Below are positions 27,934 to 35,957 of a stretch of DNA of 64,000 nt, in pieces; position 1 is the stretch's first letter, and every line of letters starts with the position of its first letter. This DNA comes from Rubellimicrobium sp. (GTDB lineage Bacteria; Pseudomonadota; Alphaproteobacteria; Rhodobacterales; Rhodobacteraceae), in the NCBI GenBank assembly GCA_019454835.1, contig JACFNP010000006.1, positions 1-64,000 of the forward strand, written 5' to 3'. A program made the translations under genes and the position numbers. Below the pieces are notes generated by a model that was not told where the DNA came from, searched no databases, and saw only the letters and a list, made by a program, of their open reading frames with translations.

Positions 27934-27967
27934 GGCGTCAAATGTTTCCATTTGACTGCGACATGCC

Positions 27968-28894
27968 TCAGACGCCCAGGCACCAGCGCATCACCGCCTT
28001 CTGGGCGTGCAGGCGGTTTTCGGCCTCGTCGAAGATCACCGAATGCGGCCCGTCCATGACCTCGGAGGTCGCCTCGTCGTTGCGATGCGCGGGCAGGCAA
28101 TGCATGAACAGCGCGTCGGGCTTGGCCTGCGCCATGAGAGCGGCGTTCACCTGATAGGGCCGCAACTGGTTGTGACGGCGTTCGCGGGCCGATTCGGGAT
28201 CGTGCATCGAGACCCAGGTATCGGTGACGATCAGGTCGGCGCCCGCCGCCGCCTTCAGGGGATCACGCTCGATGGTGACCGGATGCCCGGCGGCGTCGGC
28301 GAAGTCGAGCCATTCGCGTTCGGGATCGAGCGGCTCCGGTCCGGTGAAGGTCAGATCAAAGCCGAACTGCGCCGCCGCATGGGCGAACGAGGCAAAGACG
28401 TTGTTGCCGTCGCCCGACCACACCACCTTGCGCCCGGTGATCGGGCCGCGATGTTCCTCGTAGGTCATCACGTCGGCCATGATCTGGCAGGGATGGGTGC
28501 GGTTGGTCAGCCCGTTGATGACCGGCACCGAGGCATGTTCGGCCATCTCGTGCAGGGTCGCCTCCTCGAAGGTGCGGATCATGATGAGATCGACATAGCG
28601 CGACAGCACGCGGGCGGTGTCGGCGATGGTCTCGCCGTGGCCAAGCTGCATCTCGTGGCCGGAAAGCACCATGGTCTGCGCGCCCAACTGCCGCGCGCCC
28701 ACGTCGAACGATACCCGCGTGCGGGTCGAGGGTTTCTCGAAGATCAGCGAGACCATGCGCCCGGCAAGCGGGGTTTCGTCGTCGGGCGTGCCCTTGGGGC
28801 GCCCGGCGCGGGCATCCTTCATCGCGCGGGCGCTGTCGATGATGGTGCGCAGGTCGGCAGGGGCGGTCGTGTGGATGTCGAGGAAGTCGGGCAT
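27968..28894 (-). CDS. argF: Ornithine carbamoyltransferase
   Basis: A 308-residue OTC that makes citrulline from ornithine and carbamoyl phosphate in arginine synthesis. The carbamoyl-phosphate site [14 protein letters not shown], the ornithine-side DTWVSMHD motif and the [11 protein letters not shown] motif are all present. It follows argD on the same strand with an 86 bp gap that holds a recurrent intergenic motif. Confidence 0.97.
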   Translation of the reverse strand: MPDFLDIHTTAPADLRTIIDSARAMKDARAGRPKGTPDDETPLAGRMVSLIFEKPSTRTRVSFDVGARQLGAQTMVLSGHEMQLGHGETIADTARVLSRYVDLIMIRTFEEATLHEMAEHASVPVINGLTNRTHPCQIMADVMTYEEHRGPITGRKVVWSGDGNNVFASFAHAAAQFGFDLTFTGPEPLDPEREWLDFADAAGHPVTIERDPLKAAAGADLIVTDTWVSMHDPESARERRHNQLRPYQVNAALMAQAKPDALFMHCLPAHRNDEATSEVMDGPHSVIFDEAENRLHAQKAVMRWCLGV

Positions 28895-28902
28895 GTCGCG
28901 GT

Positions 28903-28980
28903 TCCTGTTGCGGCCGGGGAGGGGGCGCTGCCCCCGGCGCGGATGCGCCTCCCCCGGAGTATTTCGGCAAGGATGAAGGG
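28903..28980 (-). repeat. Recurrent post-stop motif between argD and argF
   Basis: Read on the minus strand, directly after the argD stop: CCTTCATCCTTGCCGAAATA then CTCCGGGGGAGG, followed by GGGGGCAGCGCCCCC-type stems. The same motif follows the stop of the ureidoglycine aminohydrolase gene at 60249. It could fold into a hairpin and may shape 3' ends or operon stoichiometry. Confidence 0.6.
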
Positions 28981-30162
28981 TCAGGGCACTTTCGCAAGGG
29001 CGGTGGCGGCGCGATCGAGACGGGCAAGGCCCTCGGTGATGTCCGCGTCGGGGATGTTCAGCGCGGGCAGGATGCGCACGACGCCATCGGCGGCGGGCAC
29101 GACAAGAACCTGCGCGTCATAGCCTGCCGCGACCACATCGGCGGGCGGGCGGCGACATTCGAGGCCGAGCATGAGGCCGCTGCCGCGCACGCCCGCGAAC
29201 ACCGCCGGATGCGTGGCGACCAGCCCTTCCAGGCCCTGCCGCAGCAGCCCCGCCTTGCGGCGCACCTCGGGCAGGAAACCGGGTTCGGTCATGGTCTCGA
29301 CCACCCGCGCGGCCACCGCGCAGGCCAGCGGGTTGCCGCCGTAGGTGGAACCGTGGCTGCCCGCCGTCATCGCGGCTGCCGCCTGTTCGGTGGCCAGCAC
29401 GGCGCCGATGGGAAAGCCGCCGCCGATGCCCTTGGCCACCATCATGATGTCGGGGGTGATGCCCGCCCATTCATGCGCGAACAGCCTGCCGGTGCGGCCC
29501 ATGCCGCATTGCACCTCGTCGAGGATCAGCAGTGCGCCGGTTTCGTCGCACAACTCGCGGACCCGGCGCAGGTCTTCGTCGGGCAGCGGGCGGATGCCGC
29601 CCTCGCCCTGCACGGGTTCGAGGATCACCGCGCCGATGCCGGGCTGCCGGATCGCCTGCTCCAGCGCCGCCATGTCGCCCCAGGGCAGATGCACGAAGCC
29701 GGGCAGCAGCGGCGCGAAACCCTCGGTCATCTTGGGGGTGCCGACGGCGGCGATGGCGGCGGCGGAACGGCCGTGGAAGGCGCCCTCGAAGGCGATGATC
29801 GTGCTGCGTTCGGGCGCCCCCGCGGCGTGCCAGTGCCGCCGGGCCATCTTCACCGCAAGCTCCATCGCCTCGGTGCCGGAGTTGGTGAAAAAGCAGGTGT
29901 CGGCGAAGGTATGTTCCACCAGCAGCGCGGCGAGCCGTTCCTGTTCGGGGATGTGGTAGAGGTTCGAGACATGCCAGAGGCGCCCGGCCTGCGCGGTCAG
30001 CGTGGCGATCAGATCGGGGTTCGCATGACCCAGCGCGTTCACCGCGATCCCGGCGCCGAAATCCAGAAAGCGCCTGCCGTCCGTGGTGGTGATCCAGGCG
30101 CCTTCGCCATGGGCAAAGGCCAGCGGGGCGCGGTTGTAGGTGGGCAGGATTTCGGGGATCAT
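28981..30162 (-). CDS. argD: Acetylornithine aminotransferase (PLP-dependent)
   Basis: A 393-residue class III aminotransferase for arginine (and possibly lysine) synthesis. PLP-site segments are [49 protein letters not shown] and the Schiff-base Lys in [17 protein letters not shown]. The ATG at 30162 begins [16 protein letters not shown], the usual ArgD N-terminus. With argF downstream it forms an arginine operon. A TTGACA and a 6-2-6 dyad lie in its upstream region. Confidence 0.96.
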   Translation of the reverse strand: MIPEILPTYNRAPLAFAHGEGAWITTTDGRRFLDFGAGIAVNALGHANPDLIATLTAQAGRLWHVSNLYHIPEQERLAALLVEHTFADTCFFTNSGTEAMELAVKMARRHWHAAGAPERSTIIAFEGAFHGRSAAAIAAVGTPKMTEGFAPLLPGFVHLPWGDMAALEQAIRQPGIGAVILEPVQGEGGIRPLPDEDLRRVRELCDETGALLILDEVQCGMGRTGRLFAHEWAGITPDIMMVAKGIGGGFPIGAVLATEQAAAAMTAGSHGSTYGGNPLACAVAARVVETMTEPGFLPEVRRKAGLLRQGLEGLVATHPAVFAGVRGSGLMLGLECRRPPADVVAAGYDAQVLVVPAADGVVRILPALNIPDADITEGLARLDRAATALAKVP

Positions 30163-30186
30163 GGCATGTCCTGAAGGATAAGGCGC

Positions 30187-30217
30187 CCTTGGTGCCAAGG
30201 CGGAAAGGCGCTGTCAA
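30187..30217 (-). promoter_or_regulatory. Candidate argD promoter with overlapping dyad
   Basis: On the minus strand TTGACA (30212-30217) is a perfect -35 hexamer. The -10 position, 17 bp on, is a poor CACCAA, but it is overlapped by the dyad CCTTGG-CA-CCAAGG (30187-30200). The arrangement fits a regulated promoter 25 bp before the argD start; the regulator is unknown. Confidence 0.4.
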
Positions 30218-30355
30218 TGTGACGGGGAATCGGCAGGATACCCGCCTGCGGCGGGTGGCAACGTCAGCGACGACGTCGGATCGGCGAGGGGAGATGCGCG
30301 CGGATCATGTCGCCTGATACGACGACGCCGGGGCGAGGTGAAGGGCAATTTCGTT

Positions 30356-30497
30356 CAGTGCGGTCGGGGGAGCGGTGTATTCCGTCATTGCGAGAAGGCG
30401 AAGCCGACGAAGCAACCCCGATGTTGTGTGTGAGCGGTCGGGGTTGCTTCGGCTTCGCCTCGCAATGACGGAATACCCCGTTTCCCCCATTGCCCCC
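30356..30497 (+). mobile_element. Palindromic MITE-like repeat, copy 4 (full, with flanking direct repeats)
   Basis: Core 30383-30470, extended by GTATTC / GAATAC at its edges and by divergent outer arms. Identical 12 bp direct repeats GGCAATTTCGTT lie at 30344-30355 and 30498-30509, consistent with a target-site duplication. It occupies the 440 bp gap between divergent argD and gcrA, upstream of the gcrA ribosome site. Confidence 0.82.
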
Positions 30498-30603
30498 GGC
30501 AATTTCGTTGCTTGCCTTGATTCCCGCACCGCCGGGATGTATCTCGCCAAGGCCCTGCGGCGGAGCCGGTGTCACGGGCCCTGCCATCTCCGAGGAGAAT
30601 TCC

Positions 30604-31176
30604 ATGTCCTGGACCGACGAGCGAGTCGAGTTGCTCAAGCGCATGTGGAGCGAAGGCCAGTCGGCCAGCCAGATCGCCAAGGAACTGGGCGGCGTGACCC
30701 GCAATGCCGTCATCGGCAAGGTGCACCGGCTGGGCCTGTCGAACCGCGCGGGTGCCGCCACCGCCGAGGCGCCTGCCGCCGCCGCGCCCGAAACCGTGGC
30801 GGCGGCTGCACCGGCGCCCGATCCCGTCGATGACGACCCGGCGGACACCGCTGCCGGGGATGCCGAGGTCGCGGTGGAGACCGCCCTGCCTGCCCGCGCG
30901 CAGATCGTGCCCGCCGGGCGGCCGCTGCCGCCGCAACCAAGCCATAACGAGATTTCGCCCGAGGCGCTGGCCCGCGTCACCGAGGTCGAGAAGGTGGCGC
31001 GCAAGCTGTCGTTGATGGAGCTGACCGAAAAGACCTGCAAATGGCCGGTCGGCGATCCGGCGACGCCGAACTTCTGGTTCTGCGGCCTGCCGGTCCAGCC
31101 CGGCAAACCCTATTGCGAGGCCCATGTCGGCGTCGCCTTCCAGCCGATGAGCGCGCGCCGCGACCGCAGGCGGTGA
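30604..31176 (+). CDS. gcrA: GcrA cell-cycle regulator
   Basis: A 190-residue GcrA. The N-terminal helix-turn-helix is intact (MSWTDERVELLKRMWSEGQSASQIAKELGG, VTRNAVIGKVHRLGLSNR). A long Ala/Pro linker follows, then the C-terminal sigma-binding part with LTEKTCKWPVGDP and WFCGLPVQPGKPYCEAH. GcrA binds RNA polymerase with sigma70 and favours promoters methylated at GANTC by CcrM. GAGGAG lies 5 bases before the ATG. A GATTC site is found about 80 bp upstream (30519-30523). Confidence 0.96.
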   Translation: MSWTDERVELLKRMWSEGQSASQIAKELGGVTRNAVIGKVHRLGLSNRAGAATAEAPAAAAPETVAAAAPAPDPVDDDPADTAAGDAEVAVETALPARAQIVPAGRPLPPQPSHNEISPEALARVTEVEKVARKLSLMELTEKTCKWPVGDPATPNFWFCGLPVQPGKPYCEAHVGVAFQPMSARRDRRR

Positions 31177-31189
31177 GGCCGGGGTCGGC

Positions 31190-31275
31190 CGTCATTGCGA
31201 GGAGCCGCAGGCGACGAAGCAACCCCGATGTTGTGCGCGAGCGGTCGGGGTTGCTTCACTTCGTTCGCAATGACG
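31190..31275 (+). mobile_element. Palindromic MITE-like repeat, copy 5 (core only)
   Basis: An 86 bp core with ends CGTCATTGCGAG and CGCAATGACG, between the convergent gcrA and a small hypothetical gene. Its right inner arm has drifted (TTGCTTCACTTCGTTCGC). It may serve as a bidirectional terminator. Outer inverted repeats and direct repeats are not clear. Confidence 0.75.
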
Positions 31276-31282
31276 AAGATGG

Positions 31283-31483
31283 TTACCCGTTCAGCCTCTT
31301 GATCTGCCGGTGCAGCCACACGTCGAACCGGCGCGAGGCGGCGGGATCGCTGTGGCGCAGGGCCACACAGGCGCGGCCGGCGATGCGGCAGGCGCGGTCC
31401 ACCTCGCCCGCCACGGCCAGCGCCTCGAGCGTTTCCAGCAGCAGCGGCACCAGCGTGGCCTCCGTGGTCGCGGGCGTGGTCAC
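31283..31483 (-). CDS. Small conserved hypothetical protein
   Basis: A 66-residue, mostly helical protein ending FDVWLHRQIKRLNG, with a single HSDPAASRRFD stretch. No domain is recognised. It overlaps the end of the Nfu_N-MIP18 fusion gene by 4 bp (ATGA), so it is the last gene of the NO-response group and is probably expressed with it. Confidence 0.65.
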   Translation of the reverse strand: MTTPATTEATLVPLLLETLEALAVAGEVDRACRIAGRACVALRHSDPAASRRFDVWLHRQIKRLNG

Positions 31484-32136
31484 CAGCCCTCGCCCTCGGG
31501 GATGCCGAAATGGGCCTTGGCGATCGAGGTCATCATCTCGGGCCCCCAGCGCGGATCATGGGTCAGTTCGACCTCAGCGGTCTCGATCCCGTCGGCGGAC
31601 AGCGCGGCTTCGCGCGCGCCGCTCATCAGATAGTTGGTGGCCGGGCAGCCCGGTGTCGTGGTCGTCATCAGCACCTTGGCGCCGCCCTCACCGTCGAACG
31701 ACACGTCGTAGATCAGGCCGAGATCGAGGATGTTGAAGCCCAGTTCGGGGTCGATCACCTGGCGGATCGCCTCGCGCACCTGGGTCATGGTGGCGGATTC
31801 GTTCGGGTCGCCCACGGCGGAAAAGCGGTCCTTCGGGGTCTCGGCATCGCCCGGTGCCTCGAGTGCTCCGGCGCCGGTCAGGTAATGCTCCATGATCGCG
31901 CCCAGCACGGCGGGCTTCAGATGCGCCCAGTCGCCGCGCGTCTGGGTCACGCCGATCCAGTCGGAGCCGAGAACCACGCGGGTCACGCCCTCGACCCCGA
32001 ACAGGCGGTGGGCGAGGGGGGATTGCGCGGCGGCCTCGCGGGTCGAGGCGTCGAAGCTGCCCGAGGCCAGCACCTGCCGTCCGGGCAGGAATTTCAGCGT
32101 GGCGGGGTCCGAGGTTGCTTGGGTTTCGATGAACAT
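31480..32136 (-). CDS. Nfu N-terminal/MIP18 (DUF59) fusion protein, Fe-S cluster assembly
   Basis: A 218-residue two-domain protein. Residues 1-90 are an Nfu N-terminal domain (MFIETQATSDPATLKFLPG is diagnostic). Residues about 115-215 are a MIP18/PaaD-like DUF59 domain (VREAIRQVIDPELGFNILDLGLIYDV, then TTTTPGCPATNYLM). Canonical NfuA instead has a CxxC NifU domain at the C-terminus, which is absent here. MIP18 proteins help place Fe-S clusters in targets. In an NsrR-linked locus a role in Fe-S repair after nitric oxide damage is plausible but inferred. Start chosen at MFIET as in homologues. Confidence 0.85.
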   Translation of the reverse strand: MFIETQATSDPATLKFLPGRQVLASGSFDASTREAAAQSPLAHRLFGVEGVTRVVLGSDWIGVTQTRGDWAHLKPAVLGAIMEHYLTGAGALEAPGDAETPKDRFSAVGDPNESATMTQVREAIRQVIDPELGFNILDLGLIYDVSFDGEGGAKVLMTTTTPGCPATNYLMSGAREAALSADGIETAEVELTHDPRWGPEMMTSIAKAHFGIPEGEGW

Positions 32137-32177
32137 GGGCTTGCCTGTCAGCAGGGGGAGTATCCGAAGGGGCGGGG

Positions 32178-32699
32178 TCAGTCCGCCTTCTTGCGGATGA
32201 AGATGCGGTAGCTTTCGCCGCCGTCCTCGAAATCGCCGTGCCATGCGTGGCCCAGCGCCTCGAGTTCGGGAATCAGGATCGGCGGCTTGCGGCACAGCAG
32301 GGCCGAGACGACATCGCCTGGCGCGGCGGCCTCGATGTCGGCGATCACCTTCTGCATGGGTTCAGGCGGCGGCAGGTCGCGGTAATCGTTCGACACGACC
32401 GGCGCGGGCCAGTCGCCGGTGCCGGTGGCGGTGGCGGCGGGCGCCGGGGCGGGCGCGGCGGCAGCGGCGCCGGTCGGGGTGAACAGCACCTCCCAGTCGC
32501 CGTCGCCGATGTCGCGCTCGGAATGGTCGAATCCCCGCTTGCCCAGCACCGAGAACAGCGGCACCGGCTTGAAGCTGGCGATCAGGCGCAGCCCCTGGCC
32601 GGGTTCGAGCTTTTCAACCGCGGCCATGATGTCGCCGAACGGCTCGCCTCCGGCGATGAGGATGGGGCGAACGTCGAGGTCAACATAGGTGGTTGTCAC
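32178..32699 (-). CDS. Tandem DUF2249 protein
   Basis: A 173-residue protein with two DUF2249 domains: VDLDVRPILIAGGEPFGDIMAAVEKLEPGQGLRLIASFKPVPLFSVL, an Ala/Pro linker, then PPPEPMQKVIADIEAAAPGDVVSALLCRKPPILIPELEALG. DUF2249 is related to the TusA/SirA-like fold and recurs in NsrR and denitrification loci. Function unproven. The start is a GTG at 32699 following GGAG. It follows the 12-TM protein gene by 11 bp. Confidence 0.82.
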   Translation of the reverse strand: MTTTYVDLDVRPILIAGGEPFGDIMAAVEKLEPGQGLRLIASFKPVPLFSVLGKRGFDHSERDIGDGDWEVLFTPTGAAAAAPAPAPAATATGTGDWPAPVVSNDYRDLPPPEPMQKVIADIEAAAPGDVVSALLCRKPPILIPELEALGHAWHGDFEDGGESYRIFIRKKAD

Positions 32700-32710
32700 G
32701 GATTTCTCCT

Positions 32711-34066
32711 TCAGGCGGGTTTGGCGGCATTCGAGACGAAAAGCTGCGGCTGGCGCGTGCCTTCGGGCAGGCGTTTGGCTGCGTCGATGTCGAGCAGGCG
32801 GCGGGTGCGCAGGAATTGCGCCACGAGGCCCAGCGTGCCGGCCAGCATGACGACGACGCAGATGCGGAACGGGATCGCCAGCCCGAAAAGCAGCGCCAGC
32901 GTCGCGGCCCATGTCCCGGCGTGATAGGTCCAGAACCATTTCAGGGCGCGCTTCTCGACGACCAGATCCTGCACGCGCGGCGTCGGCATCCTGCCCATGA
33001 CCGGGCCGTAGGTCTCCAGCCAGGTCATGAAGGCGACGATCTTGAACAGTTGCGACAGGCCCAGCCCGGTCAGCCAGCCGAAGGCCGCGAAGAACACCAC
33101 CGCGCCTGCCTGATTGCCCAGTTGCCCGAAGACGGCAAGCACCACCACCAGCACCGCGAGCGCGGCAAGGTTGGCCAGCGCCACGCCCGCCATGCGTGAG
33201 TTGAGCTCGATCACCGGGCGGCGGCGCTTGCGGTAGAGGAACACGACATCCATGCCGTAGGGCACCAGCGCGCCGACGGCGAGCACCAGCGCGGCGGTCA
33301 GCGCCAGCATCAGGTTGCCGTTGGCAAGCACGACCACGATGCCGCCCACGACCGCGACAGCCAGCGCCGCCGCGCCGAGGACCAGCGCGATGCGGGTGCT
33401 CTGCCGTTTCAGTTCGGGGGACAGCATGAACATGGCCAGCAGCCGGTAGCTGACGCCCATCGCGGTGAAGGTCAGCCAGCCGCCCAGACCGGCGATGGCG
33501 TGCAGCGGGATGCCCGCCGCCGTCAGCGTGACCAGCCATGCCGCCTGCCCGCCGCCGAGCGCGGTGGCGAACACGGCGCCCAGGCCCACGGTGAAGACGG
33601 CGGCGACCAGCCCCGCGATAACGAACCAGACCGGCAGCGGCACGTCCTCGGCAGCCAGCAGCGTCGCGCCGAGGTTCCACAGGATCAGGCCGAAGCCCGC
33701 GATCAGCAGCACGGCGGCGGCGGCGAAATACGGCACCTGCGTCTGCAGGATGCCGCCGAACTGCAGGAAGGCCAGCACCAGCGCCACCAGCCCCACCACC
33801 AGCGCCAACAGCGCGGGCCAGGCCAGTGCGTCGCTATACAGCGTATGCGCCACCAGCACCGGCAGGAACTGGAGCAGGGCGCCGCACATCAGCAGGCTCA
33901 GCCAGCCGATGGCGGTGACATGCACGACGATGAGGCTGCCCGCGTCGGCGATCCCTTCGGAGGGATAGCCCGTGCCCGCCGCCATCAGCACCAGCGCCAC
34001 GATGAGCGCGACGAGCGCGACGGAAAAGAAGGACATGGTCCAGCGCGAGAGGGTGGCACCGATCAT
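32711..34066 (-). CDS. Twelve-TM protein resembling heme-copper oxidase subunit I
   Basis: A 451-residue integral membrane protein with about 12 helices. Conserved His-containing helices (LIVVHVTAIGWLSLLMCGALLQFLPVLVAH near residue 48, IPLHAIAGLGGWLTFTAMGVSYRLL near 195 and FWTYHAGTWAAT near 385) resemble the COX1/NnrS-like superfamily, but the HH pair and HFH motif of working oxidases are not seen. Its place between DUF2249 genes and NsrR suggests a heme-linked NO-response role. NnrS-family membership is possible but not shown. Confidence 0.6.
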   Translation of the reverse strand: MIGATLSRWTMSFFSVALVALIVALVLMAAGTGYPSEGIADAGSLIVVHVTAIGWLSLLMCGALLQFLPVLVAHTLYSDALAWPALLALVVGLVALVLAFLQFGGILQTQVPYFAAAAVLLIAGFGLILWNLGATLLAAEDVPLPVWFVIAGLVAAVFTVGLGAVFATALGGGQAAWLVTLTAAGIPLHAIAGLGGWLTFTAMGVSYRLLAMFMLSPELKRQSTRIALVLGAAALAVAVVGGIVVVLANGNLMLALTAALVLAVGALVPYGMDVVFLYRKRRRPVIELNSRMAGVALANLAALAVLVVVLAVFGQLGNQAGAVVFFAAFGWLTGLGLSQLFKIVAFMTWLETYGPVMGRMPTPRVQDLVVEKRALKWFWTYHAGTWAATLALLFGLAIPFRICVVVMLAGTLGLVAQFLRTRRLLDIDAAKRLPEGTRQPQLFVSNAAKPA

Positions 34067-34124
34067 GGGCAGAGCCTTTCAGGAAGTCGCGCCGGACCGC
34101 AAGACCCGGCGCGGGCAGGGTGGA

Positions 34125-34382
34125 TCAGGCCGCGTCGGCCTTCTTGGCGATCTCGACGCGCCAGACTTCGGGGCCCTGCTCGATATAGGTCCAGTTGAAC
34201 TGGCCCGGATATTCGGCCTCGAGCTGGTAATACAGCGGCTTGGGGTCGTGATCGTTCACGAGGATGAACCGCTTGCCCGGCTGCAGCTCGTCCACAAGCT
34301 GGAAAATCTTCGCGTGACGCTGCATGGGGATGAGCGAGCGGACATCGACGATATCGGCGTCGCTCGTGTTTGTATCGGTCAT
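34125..34382 (-). CDS. Single-domain DUF2249 protein
   Basis: An 85-residue DUF2249 protein (VDVRSLIPMQRHAKIFQLVDELQPGKRFILVNDHDPKPLYYQLEAEYPGQFNWTYIEQGPEVWRVEI). The VNDHDPKPLYYQ segment is the family signature, with His and Asp that may bind metal or cluster. It is the first gene after the NsrR-type operator and probably leads the operon running down to the small hypothetical gene at 31283. Confidence 0.85.
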   Translation of the reverse strand: MTDTNTSDADIVDVRSLIPMQRHAKIFQLVDELQPGKRFILVNDHDPKPLYYQLEAEYPGQFNWTYIEQGPEVWRVEIAKKADAA

Positions 34383-34479
34383 GGTCGCTGATCCTTGTTC
34401 AATGGCAGGTGACCCGGCGGGGTGTCCGTGCCACAGGCGGCGGACAATCCCCGGATCGCGGCGCATCCTTCTTCCCGTT

Positions 34480-34502
34480 AAGATACATTGTCAATATATC
34501 TT
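34480..34502. promoter_or_regulatory. NsrR-type operator (11-1-11 palindrome)
   Basis: Left half AAGATACATTG, one T, right half CAATATATCTT; the halves match with one difference. This agrees closely with the known NsrR consensus (AAGATGYATTT repeated inversely with one base between). It lies between the divergent DUF2249 operon and nsrR, so it should control both. TTGACA occurs on the minus strand inside it, as expected if NsrR blocks a promoter. Confidence 0.85.
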
Positions 34503-34598
34503 ATCCACGCGGCCACTGCGGCAACGGGCTGCCCTTGTCCCGGCGGCGTGAAGCGGGGATGATGGGGAGCCCCCCATCGGTCTGGAAGGCGCACCCGG

Positions 34599-35081
34599 AT
34601 GCGACTGACATCTTTTTCCGATTATGCCCTGCGGGCGTTGATGTATGCCCATGCGCGCGAGGGGCGGCTGGTCACCATCGAGGAGACCGCCAACACCTAC
34701 GGCATTTCCCGCGCGCATCTGATGAAGGTGGTGAACATCCTGACGCGCGAGGGATTCCTGCGCGGCGTGCGCGGCCGGTCCGGCGGGTTCACGCTGGCGC
34801 GTCCGGCGTCCGAGATCAACCTCGGTGCCGTGGTGCGGGCGACCGAGCCGGATTTCGCGCTGGTCGAATGTTTCAACCCCGCGAATCGCTGCGCCATCGC
34901 CAGCGTGTGTTCCCTGCCGGTGATCCTGAACGAGGCGCTGGGCGCCTTCGCGGCGGTGCTCGACCGGCACACGCTGGCGGACATCGCGCTGGTCCCGGCG
35001 GATTTCGCGCTGCCGAAGGACGAACCGGCACCCCGGCGCGGGCCGTATCTGACCGAGGCGCCCGAGGAAGCGGCGGGGTGA
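34599..35081 (+). CDS. nsrR: NsrR-type Rrf2 family nitric-oxide sensor/repressor
   Basis: A 160-residue Rrf2 protein. The N-terminal winged helix (MRLTSFSDYALRALMYAH, then ISRAHLMKVVNILTREGFLRGVRGRSGGF) is followed by three cysteines, C91, C98 and C104 (CFNPANRCAIASVC). This is the Fe-S ligand pattern of NsrR, not the IscR spacing. NO destroys the cluster and lifts repression. An operator lies 97 bp upstream. Its last 96 coding bases plus two are repeated at 35958-36055. Confidence 0.9.
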   Translation: MRLTSFSDYALRALMYAHAREGRLVTIEETANTYGISRAHLMKVVNILTREGFLRGVRGRSGGFTLARPASEINLGAVVRATEPDFALVECFNPANRCAIASVCSLPVILNEALGAFAAVLDRHTLADIALVPADFALPKDEPAPRRGPYLTEAPEEAAG

Positions 35082-35083
35082 GG
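34986..35083 (+). repeat. 98 bp direct repeat, copy A (intact nsrR 3' end)
   Basis: These bases recur at 35958-36055 with one mismatch (the Lys codon near GCCGAAGG becomes GCCGCAGG). Copy A is inside intact nsrR and ends two bases after its stop. The repeats bracket the DUF2335 gene and about 390 bp of non-coding DNA. Confidence 0.95.
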
Positions 35084-35090
35084 AGGGGCG

Positions 35091-35573
35091 CTACCTGCCG
35101 TTGCGCCCCTTGATGAAGGCAACGACCCCGCCGATCGCGGCTGCCCCGAGGAAAAGGCCGGGCACGACCGGATTGTCGGTGATGAACAACGTCCCGAACG
35201 CGGCAACGATCATCAGCGCGAACAGCCCGGCACCGATCAACATGCCGAGCTTGCGGTCGGCAATTTCGGCGTCGATGGCCGTCTGCTCCATGGCTGCATT
35301 GTGATCGAGCGTGCGCTCGGCCATGGACAGGATCCGTTCGGCGGCCCCCGGAAGCGTGTCCTCGTACTCCCTGAGGTGCTTGGGGTGCGGCATCGGGCCG
35401 AAGAACTGTTCGCTGACCACGATCCGGGTGATCTGGCGCGCAACATCGGGCAGATCGCGCCGCGCGACCCGGCCTTCGAGCGCGCGTTCGATGGCATCTT
35501 CGATGCGGAGCGATTCTGCGGACGGGGAATCAGCCCCGTCCGGGTCTGCTGAACGTGCCGGATGTCTTGCCAA
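35091..35573 (-). CDS. DUF2335 family membrane protein
   Basis: A 160-residue protein with the DUF2335 core (FFGPMPHPKHLREYEDTLPGAAERILSMAERTLDHNAAMEQ) and two C-terminal membrane helices (about 108-128 and 133-152). DUF2335 proteins are scattered on phages and islands and may be holin-like; function not established. The start is TTG at 35573 with AAAGG seven bases upstream. It lies between the two copies of the nsrR 3' end, which marks it as acquired DNA. Confidence 0.78.
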   Translation of the reverse strand: MARHPARSADPDGADSPSAESLRIEDAIERALEGRVARRDLPDVARQITRIVVSEQFFGPMPHPKHLREYEDTLPGAAERILSMAERTLDHNAAMEQTAIDAEIADRKLGMLIGAGLFALMIVAAFGTLFITDNPVVPGLFLGAAAIGGVVAFIKGRNGR

Positions 35574-35957
35574 CGCTGTGCCTTTCGGCCTGAAGGGCAG
35601 TTCTCATCGCGTTGCCGACTTTTCCCCACGAGAGGGACACGAGATCGTTCCGGCGCGTGTGGAGCACGGTTTCGCGGTGGCCGAAAACAGCACGATAGGG
35701 CGATGAAAACCCCGCTGCGAAGCCCCTGCGGAACGATACTCTGGTTGCCGGATGCATCTGTTGCCCCCCTGCGTTCAGGCAGGAATGTAGTCATGTGCGC
35801 CGCAACTTGGAAGCATCATCCTCCGGACAGGTAAAGGAATGGTTACTTTCGCCGGTGCACATCGTGATTTTTCAACGTCGGGGCTGCGCTGGCCGTTTGC
35901 TGCCCATCTGCCTTTATTCCGAAACAGGCTCCGAAGCGGGCGGTCGGCCCCGAACCT
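35574..35957. other. Non-coding part of the accessory insert
   Basis: About 380 bp between the DUF2335 start and the second copy of the nsrR 3' end. Codon bias and GC content look less regular than in flanking genes. I see no convincing gene, RNA or repeat here beyond probable promoter sequence for the DUF2335 gene. Confidence 0.5.

Noticed and set aside
30519..30523. GATTC as proof of GcrA self-regulation
   Set aside because: A single GANTC is expected by chance every few hundred bases; kept only as supporting context.
32711..34066. Working terminal oxidase or NO reductase subunit
   Set aside because: The HH pair and the HFH motif needed for CuB and heme ligation are not seen, so only a distant COX1-like relationship is claimed.
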